DNA of 64,000 bases from assembly GCA_022496805.1 (NCBI GenBank), contig CM040106.1, positions 8,432,001-8,496,000 of the forward strand, read 5' to 3'. The notes under the pieces are model-generated. The model made no database searches and was not told where the DNA came from. It worked only from the letters and a program-made list of their open reading frames with translations. The stretch is from Pohlia nutans. Its lineage: Eukaryota > Streptophyta > Bryopsida > Bryales > Mniaceae. Below are positions 20,502 to 31,330 of the stretch, one piece after another. The position numbers and the translations under genes were made by a program. Numbering within the stretch: position 1 is the stretch's first letter; every line of letters begins with the position of its first letter.

Positions 20502-20529
20502 GTCACAAAAAGGCCACTTTGTTGTAGTG
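20502..20529 (-). repeat. Right terminal inverted repeat of CACTA element 1
   Basis: Read on the minus strand it begins CACTACAACAAAGTGGCC and ends TTTTTGTGAC. It is identical over its start to the terminus at 57187 of the second copy and matches the left end at 22 of 28 bases. Confidence 0.88.
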
Positions 20530-22210
20530 TGTACCAAGGCCGCTTTGGTTTTCTTCCCGTATGCGCAGGCCGGGTTTTGATAACATGTTACCCATTCATG
20601 GCCCATCCGCTCGCAACTGGTACACTTCATGTCACGCCATGGATTTTTGCCAGTACTTGTAGAAGTAGAGTTTGGCTGCAAGCCTTGTAGAAGTGGTTTT
20701 TGCAAGCCTTCTTCCGTAGTGCGTGCCGAGTCGAGAGCTTCAAAAAATGTCTTGCGTTGCAGTCCTATGATGGAGACTTGCAAGTATTCTAGTAAGCCTA
20801 CGCGGAAATTGCTCAATATAAACATATCTTCAGGTATCTAAGTTAGGTTTTCCGCTAGTTGCTTAAGACGTTTGGTGTAGTCGTCCACGGATTCATTCGG
20901 TAGTTGGCTGAGTGTGCGGAATTGGATGTATGTTTGGTCATTGGTTTTAATTGTGCGGTAGCGCCGTTTGAATGCGGTAAAGACCTCTTGAACTATGTTA
21001 GTGGGATGTATCTTTGTGTAATAGGCAGAGCAGTTAGATTCCTACTTTCTAAGTGTATTACCAAGTAATTCAAATTGTACCATGGTTTCGTTTTCGCCAT
21101 TCAGTCAAATAGCTAATTCAAATTTGCGCCAGTGAATTTCAGGATTCTAACCAGATTTGTATTCGGGTATGGTGTCGCTTTTCTAGCTTTGAAAGCAATA
21201 CGTCGGCCGGGTGGCGGGTAAGGGACGCTTGATTCGCCAAGAGGTCAGTAGCTTGGGGTTGGGACTACCGGAGCCACAACGCGTCAAGGTTGCTGATAGG
21301 GATACGGACAGGCAATGGACGGAAGGTCAGTATGGCCTTAAAATGTGCAAAATCAAATAGGGGGTCTAGGACAAACCTCATAGAATTGGTATCGATGTGA
21401 AAATGTCATCGGACCAAAAGATTGTTGTTGCATAGGGTATTGACGCCCTAGAAGCTGTTGTGGTGGGACTGTATGATGAATGGATGGGGCATGTCCTTGG
21501 TTTTGTCGGAGTTGTCGTGAGTGTAAATGTGAGAGTTGTAGTTGAGACTCTGCTAACGTGAAGTCCAGTTGGGGTGGCGGTTCGAGGTTGGCAAGGAGTT
21601 CCTGATTAGTTGCATCCTCGGGCGGTAGTTGTTGGAGTCGTTCTCGAATCGCTGTAGATTAAAGGAATTCCTGGGAACAAAGTTGTTTGCGTTCTTCGTC
21701 TATCAATATCACCTCGTCACTGGTACTCGTCAGATTGTGCAATACCGAGTCCGAAGAAGGGCGCTGCTAGGTGGAAGAGTGTGGGTGTCGGGCGGTTTGA
21801 TGCTCTTGAGGAGTCGGTAGTTTTGTCCGCCGTCAGTAGAGGTTGTGGTTGCATCGTTTGATGGGTTGTTGTTGATGGCGCTAGGTTGTGTTGCAACGTT
21901 GGCGTGGACATAAGTTCTCGTACGCTTCAGTGGAAACGTGCGTTTAAAGGTGTGAAGGCATCGAGGTCAAACTCGGAAGGTGGTTCTACAGATGGAGTGT
22001 GTCATTGGGCCATGAGGTGGAATCATTGTATTTCTAAGTGGGATCTTGGACAACTAGACTTAACAAACTATATATAAGTAGTTTGGTAGGCGTATGCGGA
22101 TGATGGGCACTACTTTACAAGATCTCTACAGACTACCGAGATTGGTTAATTTGTGAATAGGAGAGGAAAAGACTCTAGAATTTGAAACACTAGATGGTCG
22201 CCAAATGGTA
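20530..22210 (-). pseudogene. Ty3/gypsy gag remnant, right half of the split element
   Basis: Minus-strand gag with several stops. The best frame (20825-20530) gives FILSNFRVGLLEYLQ...RKTFFEALDSARTTEEGL and a zinc knuckle CTSCERMGHEWVTC (Cx2Cx4Hx4C). The knuckle binds RNA in retroelement Gag. Further upstream, Gln/Pro-rich sequence (HHTVPPQQLLG...PMQQQSF) fits a gag N-terminus. The frame passes in register across the CACTA insertion into 4010 and ends at a TGA some 17 codons later. A TTTGGCGACC string near 22196-22205 (minus strand) could be a primer-binding site following an LTR. Confidence 0.78.
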
Positions 22211-22804
22211 GCTCCTCCTTGTAAATGACTGATTGGTAATGACTACCGAAGAGAATAACGACTACCGAGGAGAAGGAAGTCAGGAAGAATCACGAACAAG
22301 TATTAGCGATACTAGCTCGATAGTCCCAAATCAATGTTCTCAAAATAGAATAACAAGCAAAAACATCATGAAGGAACTACTCGATAAGCAAAGGAAATAG
22401 AGAAGGAAAATTGACAAAGTAATCATGTATCTTGGAAAATGTGGCGTGCCAATGAGTTTGGCTCCATTGCTTTTATACAAGAGTACAACAAGATGTGACA
22501 GTTAGGTCAGATCGGTAAAAAAGTATTTTCCTAGATCTATTTTATGTGGTTACTTGAAAAATTACCGGGGTAATAACTTAGATCGGTAGACCTACCGGTA
22601 GCTCCTAATTTAACTTTAAGAGTGATGCATGTCAACTTCCATTCACGATGCGTATAGCATTTGAATTTTACTTGTGCGCTGTTAGCCATGAAGCCCATGA
22701 AGTTAGGGTTTTGAACACCTAGGCGAGCGACGACGACGTTGAGATTCTTGCAAACGACCATTTAGACAGCTAAAGTTCAGACTGCATATTAAAAGTGCGA
22801 TGGT
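22211..22804. other. Possible 5' LTR of the split gypsy element
   Basis: Lies upstream of gag on the minus strand, directly after the PBS-like TGGCGACC, and ends ...GGAGCTACCA next to it. The other LTR could not be identified, so borders are unproven. No genes seen. Confidence 0.3.
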
Positions 22805-24190
22805 CATTACTCAACAATACGTGGGGTTGTAAACGTGGCAACCGATGGTGGTTTCTTGTTTTTTCTTCTTAACATGATTGAACATAAGCCATGCGTTCTG
22901 CAGGTCTCCACCAGGCTGCATGCATTTCACGACGTCGACTTTGCTAGCCAGTCCAATTTCAGACATTTTGAAGACGAAGACCTTGACAGACTCCAATCCT
23001 TGACTAGGGAACTTGTTCTCTTGGACAAATGGCCAATTACTGGAGTCGCGAAGCTTGGTGATGTTAATCCTAATACCAAATCTGCTGAAGTATTTGAAGC
23101 CCGTCATTTTGTTGCGAATGTTGGAGAGCTAAACTCCTTGCATCTGTCATAGAGTGGAAGGAGTTCATTGAGTTTAATTGTCTTCAATTCCACACTTTTG
23201 GCTGCAACGAGTATGTCCCCGATCATCTCATTTGTTGCCTCAATGCAGTGGTAGAGTTGGTTGCAATAGGAGTTAGCAGCACGTGCTCCTAGACTAAAGT
23301 TTCACCTTGGGCAATATCGTCACAGTAAAACCTTTAGAGGGTGGTTGTGATTTCCAAAATGAACACAAGCTCTAGTCATGTTGTCCTTACCTACAACGTA
23401 ATACATTTTTTCATCGCAGGTTGCAACACACGAGGGAGGAACTTTACAGCATTAGCAAACCAGAGTGGACCCTTTAGGAGGATTAGATCCTACGTCAAAA
23501 ACAAAAGATGATACTCAATGCCACTCAGTTTCGTTAACAGCTGTTGTGCAATGCACCCGAGTTAGAAAATTACACTAGACATTTTGACATTGTAGATGAC
23601 GACAACAAGACGAGGTATAGAATATCAAATCTAAGTCGTTTACAATCTTTGGCGTGTGAGTACAGGTTGATGCGTCACCGTCATAGTGTTTATCTATGCC
23701 ACACAGCTACTTTTCTTTGCTGGGTTTTGAAAAAGAACCCAACGGAGGGTACTCGAAGATGACACCTATGTTGTACTACGGCGGGAGGAACTGGACTTGC
23801 TTAATATTTATAGAGTTGTAGTCAATCTGTTTGCAGACATTCCTAGAGCCCTATCTAGCTACAAGCAGTTTCAGACAATCGACAATACTATCATTGTCAG
23901 ATGGAGACTGCCTAGGCTGCTTACTAGTGGACGGACAGCTGCCTGGAGAAGATTGGGGATGGGGTAGAGAAGGAGAGAGAAGAGGATCGGGATCTAGATT
24001 CTCAGGGATTTCATTGTCACTAATCTCAAAGATTGTCTCTAATCCTAGCTCAACTTTCACGCAAGCCGGGAGAGTTGTTTGCATTGTGCAAGTAGATGAC
24101 TCTCTTGGAGTTAAGAGTTCAGTGGATGTGCCCATAAGGCAATCCGTTAGACTGTAAGCCCTATATCTACCCGGCCTAAGCAATCAGACT
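22805..24190 (-). pseudogene. Decayed unknown ORF with GKDNMTR...HNHP motif, probably element-derived
   Basis: On the minus strand, conceptual translation in changing frames gives GPLWFANAVKFLPRVLQPAM, then YYVVGKDNMTRACVHFGNHN(HP), NSYCNQLYHCIEATNEMIGD, KTIKLNELLPLYDRC and an intact stretch (23107-22811) with GIRINITKLRDSSNWPFVQE and LQNAWLMFNHVKKKKQ. The order suggests one ancient protein broken by frameshifts. It recalls repeated transposon-linked proteins of streptophytes, but I cannot name the family. The Pro/Ser-rich ORF at 24183-23851 may be its N-terminal part. Confidence 0.4.
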
Positions 24191-24962
24191 TTGCCATCTT
24201 TAGTAATAAGTGAGATCTACCTAATGGTGTGCACTAGCTCGCCAGACTCAGAATCAAAAACCTCTTCATCAACGTGCACCGTTGCGGCAAAGAATTGAAA
24301 TGTTAAACTTAGATTGAATGATGAAACAACGGGGAATCAATCGTCTCCAACCGGGAAAAATAGGGACACATGCGCCTATGATTCAAATGAGTGCTATGAT
24401 CTACTCTTAGAGAAGCATGAACTCTGAACATTCTATGCATGTATGAAATGAGACTGAACACTTGTGAAAATTCGTATAAGTGAAAGTTGATGGAGGTAGA
24501 GCATACTTGTATTATATTTGGGGAATGGCGCGGACGTCTAGATTTGTCTTTTGGGATGACACAATGTTAGTCGAATGCGAGGATCAGAGAACTTAGAAAT
24601 AGAACATAGGACGGTGCAATTGCCGCCGAAGATGACTGGGATATACTAAAATTATGAGTAGCCGTCATTTTTCTCTGAGAGATGTCTATAATAAATTTGT
24701 AAGTATTGAACACAATGACCATTATGGAAATTTAATAGTACATTCAGGTAGGAAGAGGTTAAACCCTCTTGGAGTTGCAATTAGGTAGTACCTTAAATTT
24801 AGCTAGGGATTGATTTGTAATATGTGAGTCGGACTTTATTGACGGCCACCAAGTTGACGATAGGCACTATTATATCAAAAGTTATTGTCAGATACAAGAG
24901 TCAATGATTTCCAATGATAATTCAAAACTGTAAACCTTCTAGAGCCATCGAGTATTACCAGC
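24191..24962. other. Intergenic, nothing recognised
   Basis: AT-rich, no ORF or repeat that I can support. Confidence 0.5.
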
Positions 24963-25331
24963 ATGCCTAGAAAAGGTCAAAAGAGAAGACGTAAGAGTAG
25001 TTTGGTCTTCAGTAGTTCAAATCAATTAAAGCAAAGTAGAATGGTGCGTACAAGGCGTTCAAGTTGTGTAGAAGATGAAGACAAGTGCATTGCAAATATT
25101 CTGAATTTTTACAACGTTGTTAATGAGCAAGAGTTGGAGACAAATCTTGAGACTATTAAGGAGGCGCCCACACTTGAGACTCATCAAAGGGAGCAACTAC
25201 ATATATGTGAAGACAGGGGAAGTGAATCCGAAGTAGAGAAGAATGATGTAGAGGTGAAATTAATCCTCGTTATGTCACTATGGTCTCCAATTCTATGTTT
25301 TCATCTAAATCCCAAATATTCTATGTTTTGA
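24963..25331 (+). CDS. Hypothetical basic protein, 122 codons, uncertain
   Basis: ATG-started ORF with a basic N-terminus (MPRKGQKRRRKSS, then MVRTRRSS) and an acidic middle (ETNLETIKEAPTLE). No domain recognised. The basic/acidic layout recalls the start of transposon- or nuclear-type proteins. The last 25 residues look like read-through of non-coding DNA past a possible splice site (GAGGTGAAAT at about 25251). It may be an exon fragment. Confidence 0.3.
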   Translation: MPRKGQKRRRKSSLVFSSSNQLKQSRMVRTRRSSCVEDEDKCIANILNFYNVVNEQELETNLETIKEAPTLETHQREQLHICEDRGSESEVEKNDVEVKLILVMSLWSPILCFHLNPKYSMF

Positions 25332-26601
25332 ATGTACAAGACATTTTTTTGGATGGCCGCTAAAATCAAATGTTTTGATCCTAGGATACTGAAGCCCTGC
25401 TAGAGCAGATTAGGGCTAAGTTACTAGGCCTTAGCCTTCCACTTGTTTCCTTGTTGGTCCACGGGTTGCTCTCGTTTCGAGGTTGGGCCTTCGTTTGCTT
25501 CGTCACAATCAAGGCCTTCATCTTCTTGATCATCGCGGCCTTCGTGTCGCCTAGACTCTGGATTTCGCCCCTCTCTGTTGTTGCCTTGCCATGCTTTCTA
25601 CCCATTACGGATCTTCTTAATTTCTTCTTCGATTCATCTTGTGGCTGCTTGCTTTTTGGCCTTGCACATCCGGCTCTTCAAATGTCGCACTCACGGTTTG
25701 CATTCCTCCCACTACCCTCGCCCCTAGTGTTTAATTTTCTAGAGATTAGGGTTCGGCATTCCATTTCCATATTTCAATGATTGATTGTGATCTACTCCGC
25801 TCAAAATGGACAGGTGCTTTGCTAGGGTTTTCAGCCACGAAGGTTTGGCTAGGGATTTATGCATATCTAGTGCTAGGGTTTCTAGATTTAGGGCAAATGA
25901 ACTATGTATTCTTGTGTTGGGATCTCGATTCTGAGATGGAGAATTCTTCGAGCAAGTAGAGACGGCTCTGATAGAGGAGACAAAGGTGGTATCAAGCAAT
26001 CCAGTGGAGAAGGAAAAGAAGCTACAACAACGTACTAGTTTTATTTTCTTTTTAAATTTCATTGTTTAGATTGAATGGTGCTATGACAAATTGAAATTTT
26101 ACCGTATAGCCTTCGGCTTCTACATGGTGTTTGACTTTTTTTCCATACCCTGCGTTTTGGCTTATAGGTGTCTTTATTTGTGGCCATTTTGATTTGAAAA
26201 CTTATTTGGAAGCCAAGGCTTGCCTCTGATGCATGATTTTGTTTTAAACACAACTTGCCCTTGATGCATAGCCAACGACGATTTGAAATTTTTCTAGAGC
26301 TAGGGCTTGATCTCGGTCCCATAGGTGTTTGAAAAAATTTCTAGAGTCACGGACTGCCTTTGGTCTATTTTGTGTTTGAATATTTTTCTAGAAATAGGGG
26401 CTTCCTTTAGGACGGGAAACATAGTAGTGCGAGCGTAGAGCAGAGTTTGGAGAGAGCAAATTTTCTTTTCTAGAAATCTTTTTTGGTAAGAAAAATGCCT
26501 ATGACCGTGGACATTGGGTTTTTTTTAGCTAAATTTTGAAGACATTGGGCTATTTTTAGCAAAATAAGTAATAGATTTTTGATGATTTTCCATGGCGTTA
26601 C
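25332..26601. other. Intergenic, nothing recognised
   Basis: Several ORFs of 60-110 codons overlap on both strands without family features. Short direct repeats with CTAGAGCTAGGGCTTG-like text occur at about 26290-26420. Confidence 0.5.
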
Positions 26602-26604
26602 TTA

Positions 26605-27053
26605 GAGCATCTCTACCGCTACTCCAAATCAAACGCTCGGGGAAAGAGCTTTAGAGGGCCTGGATCTTAACTTGTGACTCGCCAAATTTTGGGAGCCTCA
26701 CCGCTGCCACGCGGTTTCCGCCCTTGGTCACCTGTCAGTCGCGGCTTTCGGGGGGAAATACAGCTGCAAACAAGCCAAGCTCGCGTTGACCGACCATTTT
26801 AGGGTGCGACAGCTGCAGCCTGGTCGAGCCACATTCTCCCTGAAATGAAAATAGACGAAATCTGCATCACAATTTCCGCACTTTGGGCTCCAACAAAACT
26901 ACACGAATACAAGAGGAAAGCGAGAGGACGACGTTTTTTCCAGAGCCCGCAACGTTGAGGGCTCCTGTGGGAGTCTCAGTGGGGCGACGAAAACAGTGCG
27001 GGCTGTATACAAGCAATCGCGGCCCTCCATTTAGAGTAGGGGTGGAGATGCTC
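26605..27053. mobile_element. Tourist-like MITE (449 bp) with TTA duplication
   Basis: Starts GAGCATCTCTACCGCTACTC and ends with the complement GAGTAGGGGTGGAGATGCTC, so the inverted ends match at most positions. TTA flanks both sides (26602-26604 and 27054-27056). A 3-bp TTA/TWA target duplication with short inverted ends is typical of PIF/Harbinger-derived MITEs. It is much more GC-rich than its surroundings, which explains the local GC island. Confidence 0.82.
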
Positions 27054-27284
27054 TTAGGAAAACTATGCATTTTACTTTTTATAAGAATTCCAAGTGAATT
27101 AGGGCTGACGTCATCATTAAAAACCAACAAAAGTGCAAATTATACTAGGAATCAATGTTGAAAAAACCAAAACCAAAAACCTCATGTAAAATCCAAATCA
27201 AACCAAAACATAAAGAGCTCAAGTCTCCACAATCAAGAGGCCTAATCAAGGCCTTAGAATCCTCTCAAGTTCATTATCCTTGCC

Positions 27285-29474
27285 TTACTTAGCCTCTATA
27301 TCCAAAAGTCTATACATTACGCTATCAAACTTGTCAGAACCGCAACGAGGAGGTGAAGAAGTTGCAACCGCTTGTTGATGGACAACTTCAATAGCTCTCG
27401 GTAGCAATTTGAATCCTCTCAGAGGGCATCTAAACAAGCTTGGCTGGAGAACACGAATGGGGCTCGCCCGTGGAACTTTGGACACAAGAACAGAATTGAA
27501 AGCAAAAAAATTAGCAAGGAAAGAGAAGAGAATAAGATGAACAATGTTTAATGTGCAAAGTGAAAATACTAACTTCCTTACGGTGCCTCTGGCGTTGTAC
27601 AAGCTTCAATGGATGCTCCTTGGAGTCGGTGTCGACAAGGTGCAGAGTAGGCTTGGGTGGAGGCATTGGATCCCGCATGGACAAAACGATGGCCTCAAAG
27701 ATCTTTGTGTCCGCCTCCAATGCCACGTTGTGGCTTCATCCTCGCGACACACACTAATCGAAACACCTAGATGAAAAAGAATTGAATGAAAAAAACAAAA
27801 CTTTGAGAAGTGCATGAAATGAAGAATAAAGACAATACAAAGAAGGTAAGGGAGAAACTTGTAAATGTGTGCCTATTCAAAACAATGTCGTGCTTTTGGG
27901 TGAGATGATGTGGATGATGATGCTCAAGAATTCTTTGCGCTTCTTCCAAGCCCCTCTTCATGCCACTATGCTATCCTTGAGGAGTTGGGTATCCTCATCC
28001 GTGAAATTGTGATGGAGGGAATCCTTATCAAGTAAGAAGCCCAACTTTTGCCTTCTACACGGTGAGAGCGGTGCCAAGGCCCACAAGCACTTTGATAAAA
28101 AAACACTTTGTCTAAAAAAAAACCACATACTTAGTGACAAAGAGAGGAGATTGAAACTTGAAGTGAAATAGGTGGAGAAGAGGAAAAAATTTACAAACAT
28201 CTTGGAATCTTGATTGAAGGTAAGGTGAAGGTTATATATTGACACCTCACCAATCTTTTGTCACACTCCATTTAGCATCCTTGCACCAATTCCAAAGCTC
28301 CTTGTGCACATTGAGGTCATTGCCGTGTATGATTACAAGGACACCATTGTCGTGGAGATGATCTTCAGCAAATGTGAAGAGATCATCCATGTAAAACTCA
28401 CCATGGCGGTTCCACACAAAAATTTCTAAGGGGGAACTAGAGATGGTGGACACAGGGAGATTCTTTGGAACATCTGCAAGAATGAAGTTGATGCTGAAGT
28501 GGGACTTGGGCTTCCTTGTGTTGGAGCGAGATCGGCCGCCTCCAATCTAGAAAGCAAAAAACAATTGTCAAGCAAAGAAGAGGAATGCTTGAATGGGGAA
28601 AAAATGAAAGAATGTGAAAGGTGTGGAATCTTACCTTGACAAAGAACTCATCAATTTGGAAGTCGTTGTAGAAGTCACTCGACATCCTCCAAGTTAATAG
28701 GTCAAACTAACGGGAGAGCTCTCAAACAGAAAAGACGGATATCTAGGCAAGACTTCTCCACTGGCCAAATCCGAAGGCGATTGATGATGGCATTGGATTC
28801 TTTCATCTGCTTGATACAGATGGAGACCTCGCTCTCATCTAGATTAGCAAACTCCACAGGCTCCTTGATAGGTGAAAGTCGAGTAGAAATCTACTAACAT
28901 AGAATTTAGTACAAAACAAATCATAATTATTCAAACAAATGGCTTATAAACCAAATGGTTTAAGTACAAATGCATATATGCACGTGGATATCTATATCCC
29001 CAAAGATCAAGGTAAATAAAGGCGAGAAGACCATCTAGGTGTTACTCTGGCCTGGGCACAAGCAAGATCTCGTGCCTCACGAACCGGCTAGTTATGGCGA
29101 GTGGCATAACGCCTTCTTGCCTCACAAACCACGTACTCCCCCGCAGAAGGAGGCGAACATGACTCTATAGTAGGTGATTCATACTTCCAAGTACGCTTCA
29201 CTGCGGGCAAGGCAAGAATAACCCGATCCGAAGGAAACCTATCCGTAATGGGATCTAGAATTGGACACGTACAAAACCTAAATGTATAAGAGCCCAAGTC
29301 TACTACCTCTTGGTCCTTGGACTCCTCCTCAACTGCAAGAGCAACCTCTTGCACGTCTTCATCTTCTCCCACAATCTCCTCCTTGTCCGTCTCCTTGTTA
29401 TTTTCCTTGTCCTCCTCAACCTCGACTTCATCCACCAAAAGAACATCAATCTTGTGAAGCTTAACCTTCTGCAA
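27285..29474 (-). pseudogene. Decayed multi-exon gene with acidic N-terminus, possibly methyltransferase-like
   Basis: The minus strand carries a string of open pieces that read as one gene: an acidic region (29474-29088: VDEVEVEEDKENNKETDKEE), then EFANLDESEVSICIKQMKES with NAIINRLRIWPVEKS (about 28870-28735). Next comes a clean two-exon piece (28685-28247), then CRRQKLGFLLDKDSLHHNFT (about 28060-27970), and ORFs at 27961-27767 and 27726-27285. Stops between pieces, and an in-frame TAG just upstream of the acidic piece, suggest decay. Function unknown; see the two-exon piece for the only hint. Confidence 0.4.
28247..28685 (-). CDS. Two-exon ORF, Rossmann/methyltransferase-like end
   Basis: Exon 28685-28635 (MSSDFYNDFQIDEFFVK) ends in AAG|GTAAG. 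An 88-bp intron ends TTTGCTTTCTAG, and exon 28546-28247 continues in phase 0 to a TGA, 116 residues in all. The second exon has FSINFILADVPKNLP, a tryptophan-containing middle (EIFVWNRHGEF), then MDDLFTFAEDHLHDNGVLVI and IHGNDLNVHKELWNWCKD. An acidic turn, an alpha helix and a GVLVI strand followed by a loop resembles the later half of Rossmann methyltransferases (D..PW ... G.L.i). This is weak evidence. The intact intron shows it was, or is, an expressed gene. Confidence 0.4.
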
Positions 29475-30842
29475 CTGTGACTAGGCCATGGTCTTCCTAT
29501 CCTGGATAAAAAATATGAAAATCCAAAATGCTCAAAATTTCATATTGAATCTTATTTCAAGAGTGCATTGAAACCATCATCAAACACTAGAAAGCATTTC
29601 ACATTCAAAGTGACAATTCTATCTATAGAACCGTAAAGGCAAGACAAACATTTGAAAGTAAAAGCCAAAAAAAGTAAAAAATAAATAAAGTGCCTAATTC
29701 CACAGATCTGTGGGGTTGGCCTTTGTGTCCAGGAAGGCGAGAAACAAGGTACCAAAGCAAAAATTTATACAAAGGAAAATATTCACAATACTAGAAAACA
29801 CTCTCAAGTACTCAAAATCCTGAACATAGATGTGTATACAAAGAAGACTCATAGGGTAGGAAGCATCTAAAACTACCATACACCATCTAGACAACATGAC
29901 TAGAAGAGATCTATTTCACGTGTTTGTAGAGAAAGGACAAATGAAACCAAACAAACAAATTAAAGCTCATGCACTTCTAATGAGTCTATGTACAATCAAG
30001 AACGTGAAAAAAAACAAATAAATTAATCGTTTAATTAAAACATAAAGTTTTGAATTAAAATCGCTAAAAAAGAGGACGAATTAGCATTGAAGCTAGATAC
30101 ACATCCGGGGAGTAAAGTCAAAAACTAAAATAAATAAATAAAATAAAAACATAACGATCCCAATAACATACTCCATGAGTGAAAGGTTGAGATGATGAGG
30201 AGCGCCACTCACCGACTCTCCCATTTAGTTCTCCATACTCTTTCCTTTCAAGTGGCAGTGAATGGAGAATCAATGCACTTTGTATTTTGAAGCAAACCCC
30301 ACAGATCCGTAGGATTGGCCTTGGTGCAAGAAACAAGGTACCACAAACGAGCACAGATGCCCAATACCTGCTCCCGATGTCCAATACTCGCTCCCGATGC
30401 CCGATAGTTGTCATTTTGGATGTCTTTGGAATAAATTAATTACTAGAAAGTTTAATGAAAAGGGAGATTGAAAATGATGAACTAGAGTAAGATAAAACTA
30501 GTAAGAATTACTTAAATATATAAGACAAGAAATAAAACATGATAAATTAAAGACATTAATTATGTGAGGATAAAAAGTTTGATGTTCAATTCCCACATAA
30601 TTAAAATAGAAATGGTAAATAAACGTTGATGGAATTTACAAATTTGTAGGTAAATTAACTCCAACAAGTGGTAAAAAGAGTCCAACTATATATCATAATT
30701 CCAATTAGTGAGAAATAGACCAGATTTTGACATAAAATGATGAAACATGGTACAAAATTGTGAAAATTTGTTGAAAAATGATGTGAAATTGATTAAATCA
30801 ATAAGACGAGTGAGTTTTCTATTGCCGAAAACTCCATAGTGT
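29475..30842. other. Spacer with single copies of the CCACGGATC palindrome unit
   Basis: No gene. Isolated copies of the minisatellite core occur at about 29698-29722 (TTCCACAGATCTGTGGGG) and 30297-30320 (ACCCCACAGATCCGTAGG). Confidence 0.6.
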
Positions 30843-31200
30843 CTAACCCCACGAATCCGTGGGGATAGCCACCATGGGTTTCTTGTTGCAAGAAACTTCA
30901 TGGTGGCTAACTCCACGGATCCATGGGGTTGGCCACTATAGGTTCTTTGTTGCAAAACCTCTATGGTGACTAACCCCACGGATCTGTGGGGTTGGTTACT
31001 ATGGCTTTTGTGCTGCAAAAACCTCCATGGTGTCTAATCCCACGGATCCTTGGGGTTGGCCTCTATGGGTTTTGTGTTCTGATGAACTCGAGGGCCGCTA
31101 ATCCCACGGATCCGTGAAATTGGCTACTATAGATTTTGTGCTGCAAAAAACTCCACAGTAGCTAACTCCACGGATGCGTGGGGTTGGCCACCGTGGTTTT
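30843..31200. repeat. Minisatellite, six units of about 63 bp with palindromic core
   Basis: Units start near 30845, 30908, 30972, 31036, 31098 and 31160. Each has TAA(C/T)(C/T)CCACGGATCCGTGGGG, a perfect or near-perfect dyad, followed by TTGGCCACTATGG..TTTTGTGCTGCAAAAACC. Each unit can therefore form a short hairpin. Units differ at several positions, so the array is not young. Confidence 0.88.
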
Positions 31201-31273
31201 GTTTTTTTGGATTTGCGATTGCAATTTTAGGAATTTTAGGGCGTGTAAGATACCGTCGCAATAGAGATATGTC

Positions 31274-31330
31274 CTCGATTTTTCTACACTACTCTTATTC
31301 GTGGAATAAGAGCGTTGTAGAAAAATTAGA
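31274..31330. repeat. Hairpin-forming inverted repeat
   Basis: TTTTCTACACTACTCTTATTC and GAATAAGAGCGTTGTAGAAA flank a 3-base loop, about 22 bp per arm with three mismatches. It could be a small foldback element or a transcribed hairpin. Confidence 0.65.

Larger units (their letters stand above)
4011..20529. mobile_element. Complete 16.5 kb CACTA (En/Spm) DNA transposon with two divergent genes
   Basis: Both ends begin CACTACAACA. The first 28 bases of the two ends match at 22 positions, with both ending TGAC. The flank is TGTA on both sides (4007-4010 and 20530-20533). CACTA elements usually duplicate 3 bp, so this is either a 4-bp duplication or 3 bp plus a chance base. Removing the element restores the gag reading frame of the surrounding gypsy element. 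Gene 1 (transposase, minus) occupies 10229-5064 and gene 2 (plus) 12045-19355. Subterminal repeats lie inside both ends. A second inverted copy lies at 57187-64000+, and an internally deleted relative at 34024-40191. Gene 1 and gene 2 both carry disabling lesions here. Confidence 0.88.
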
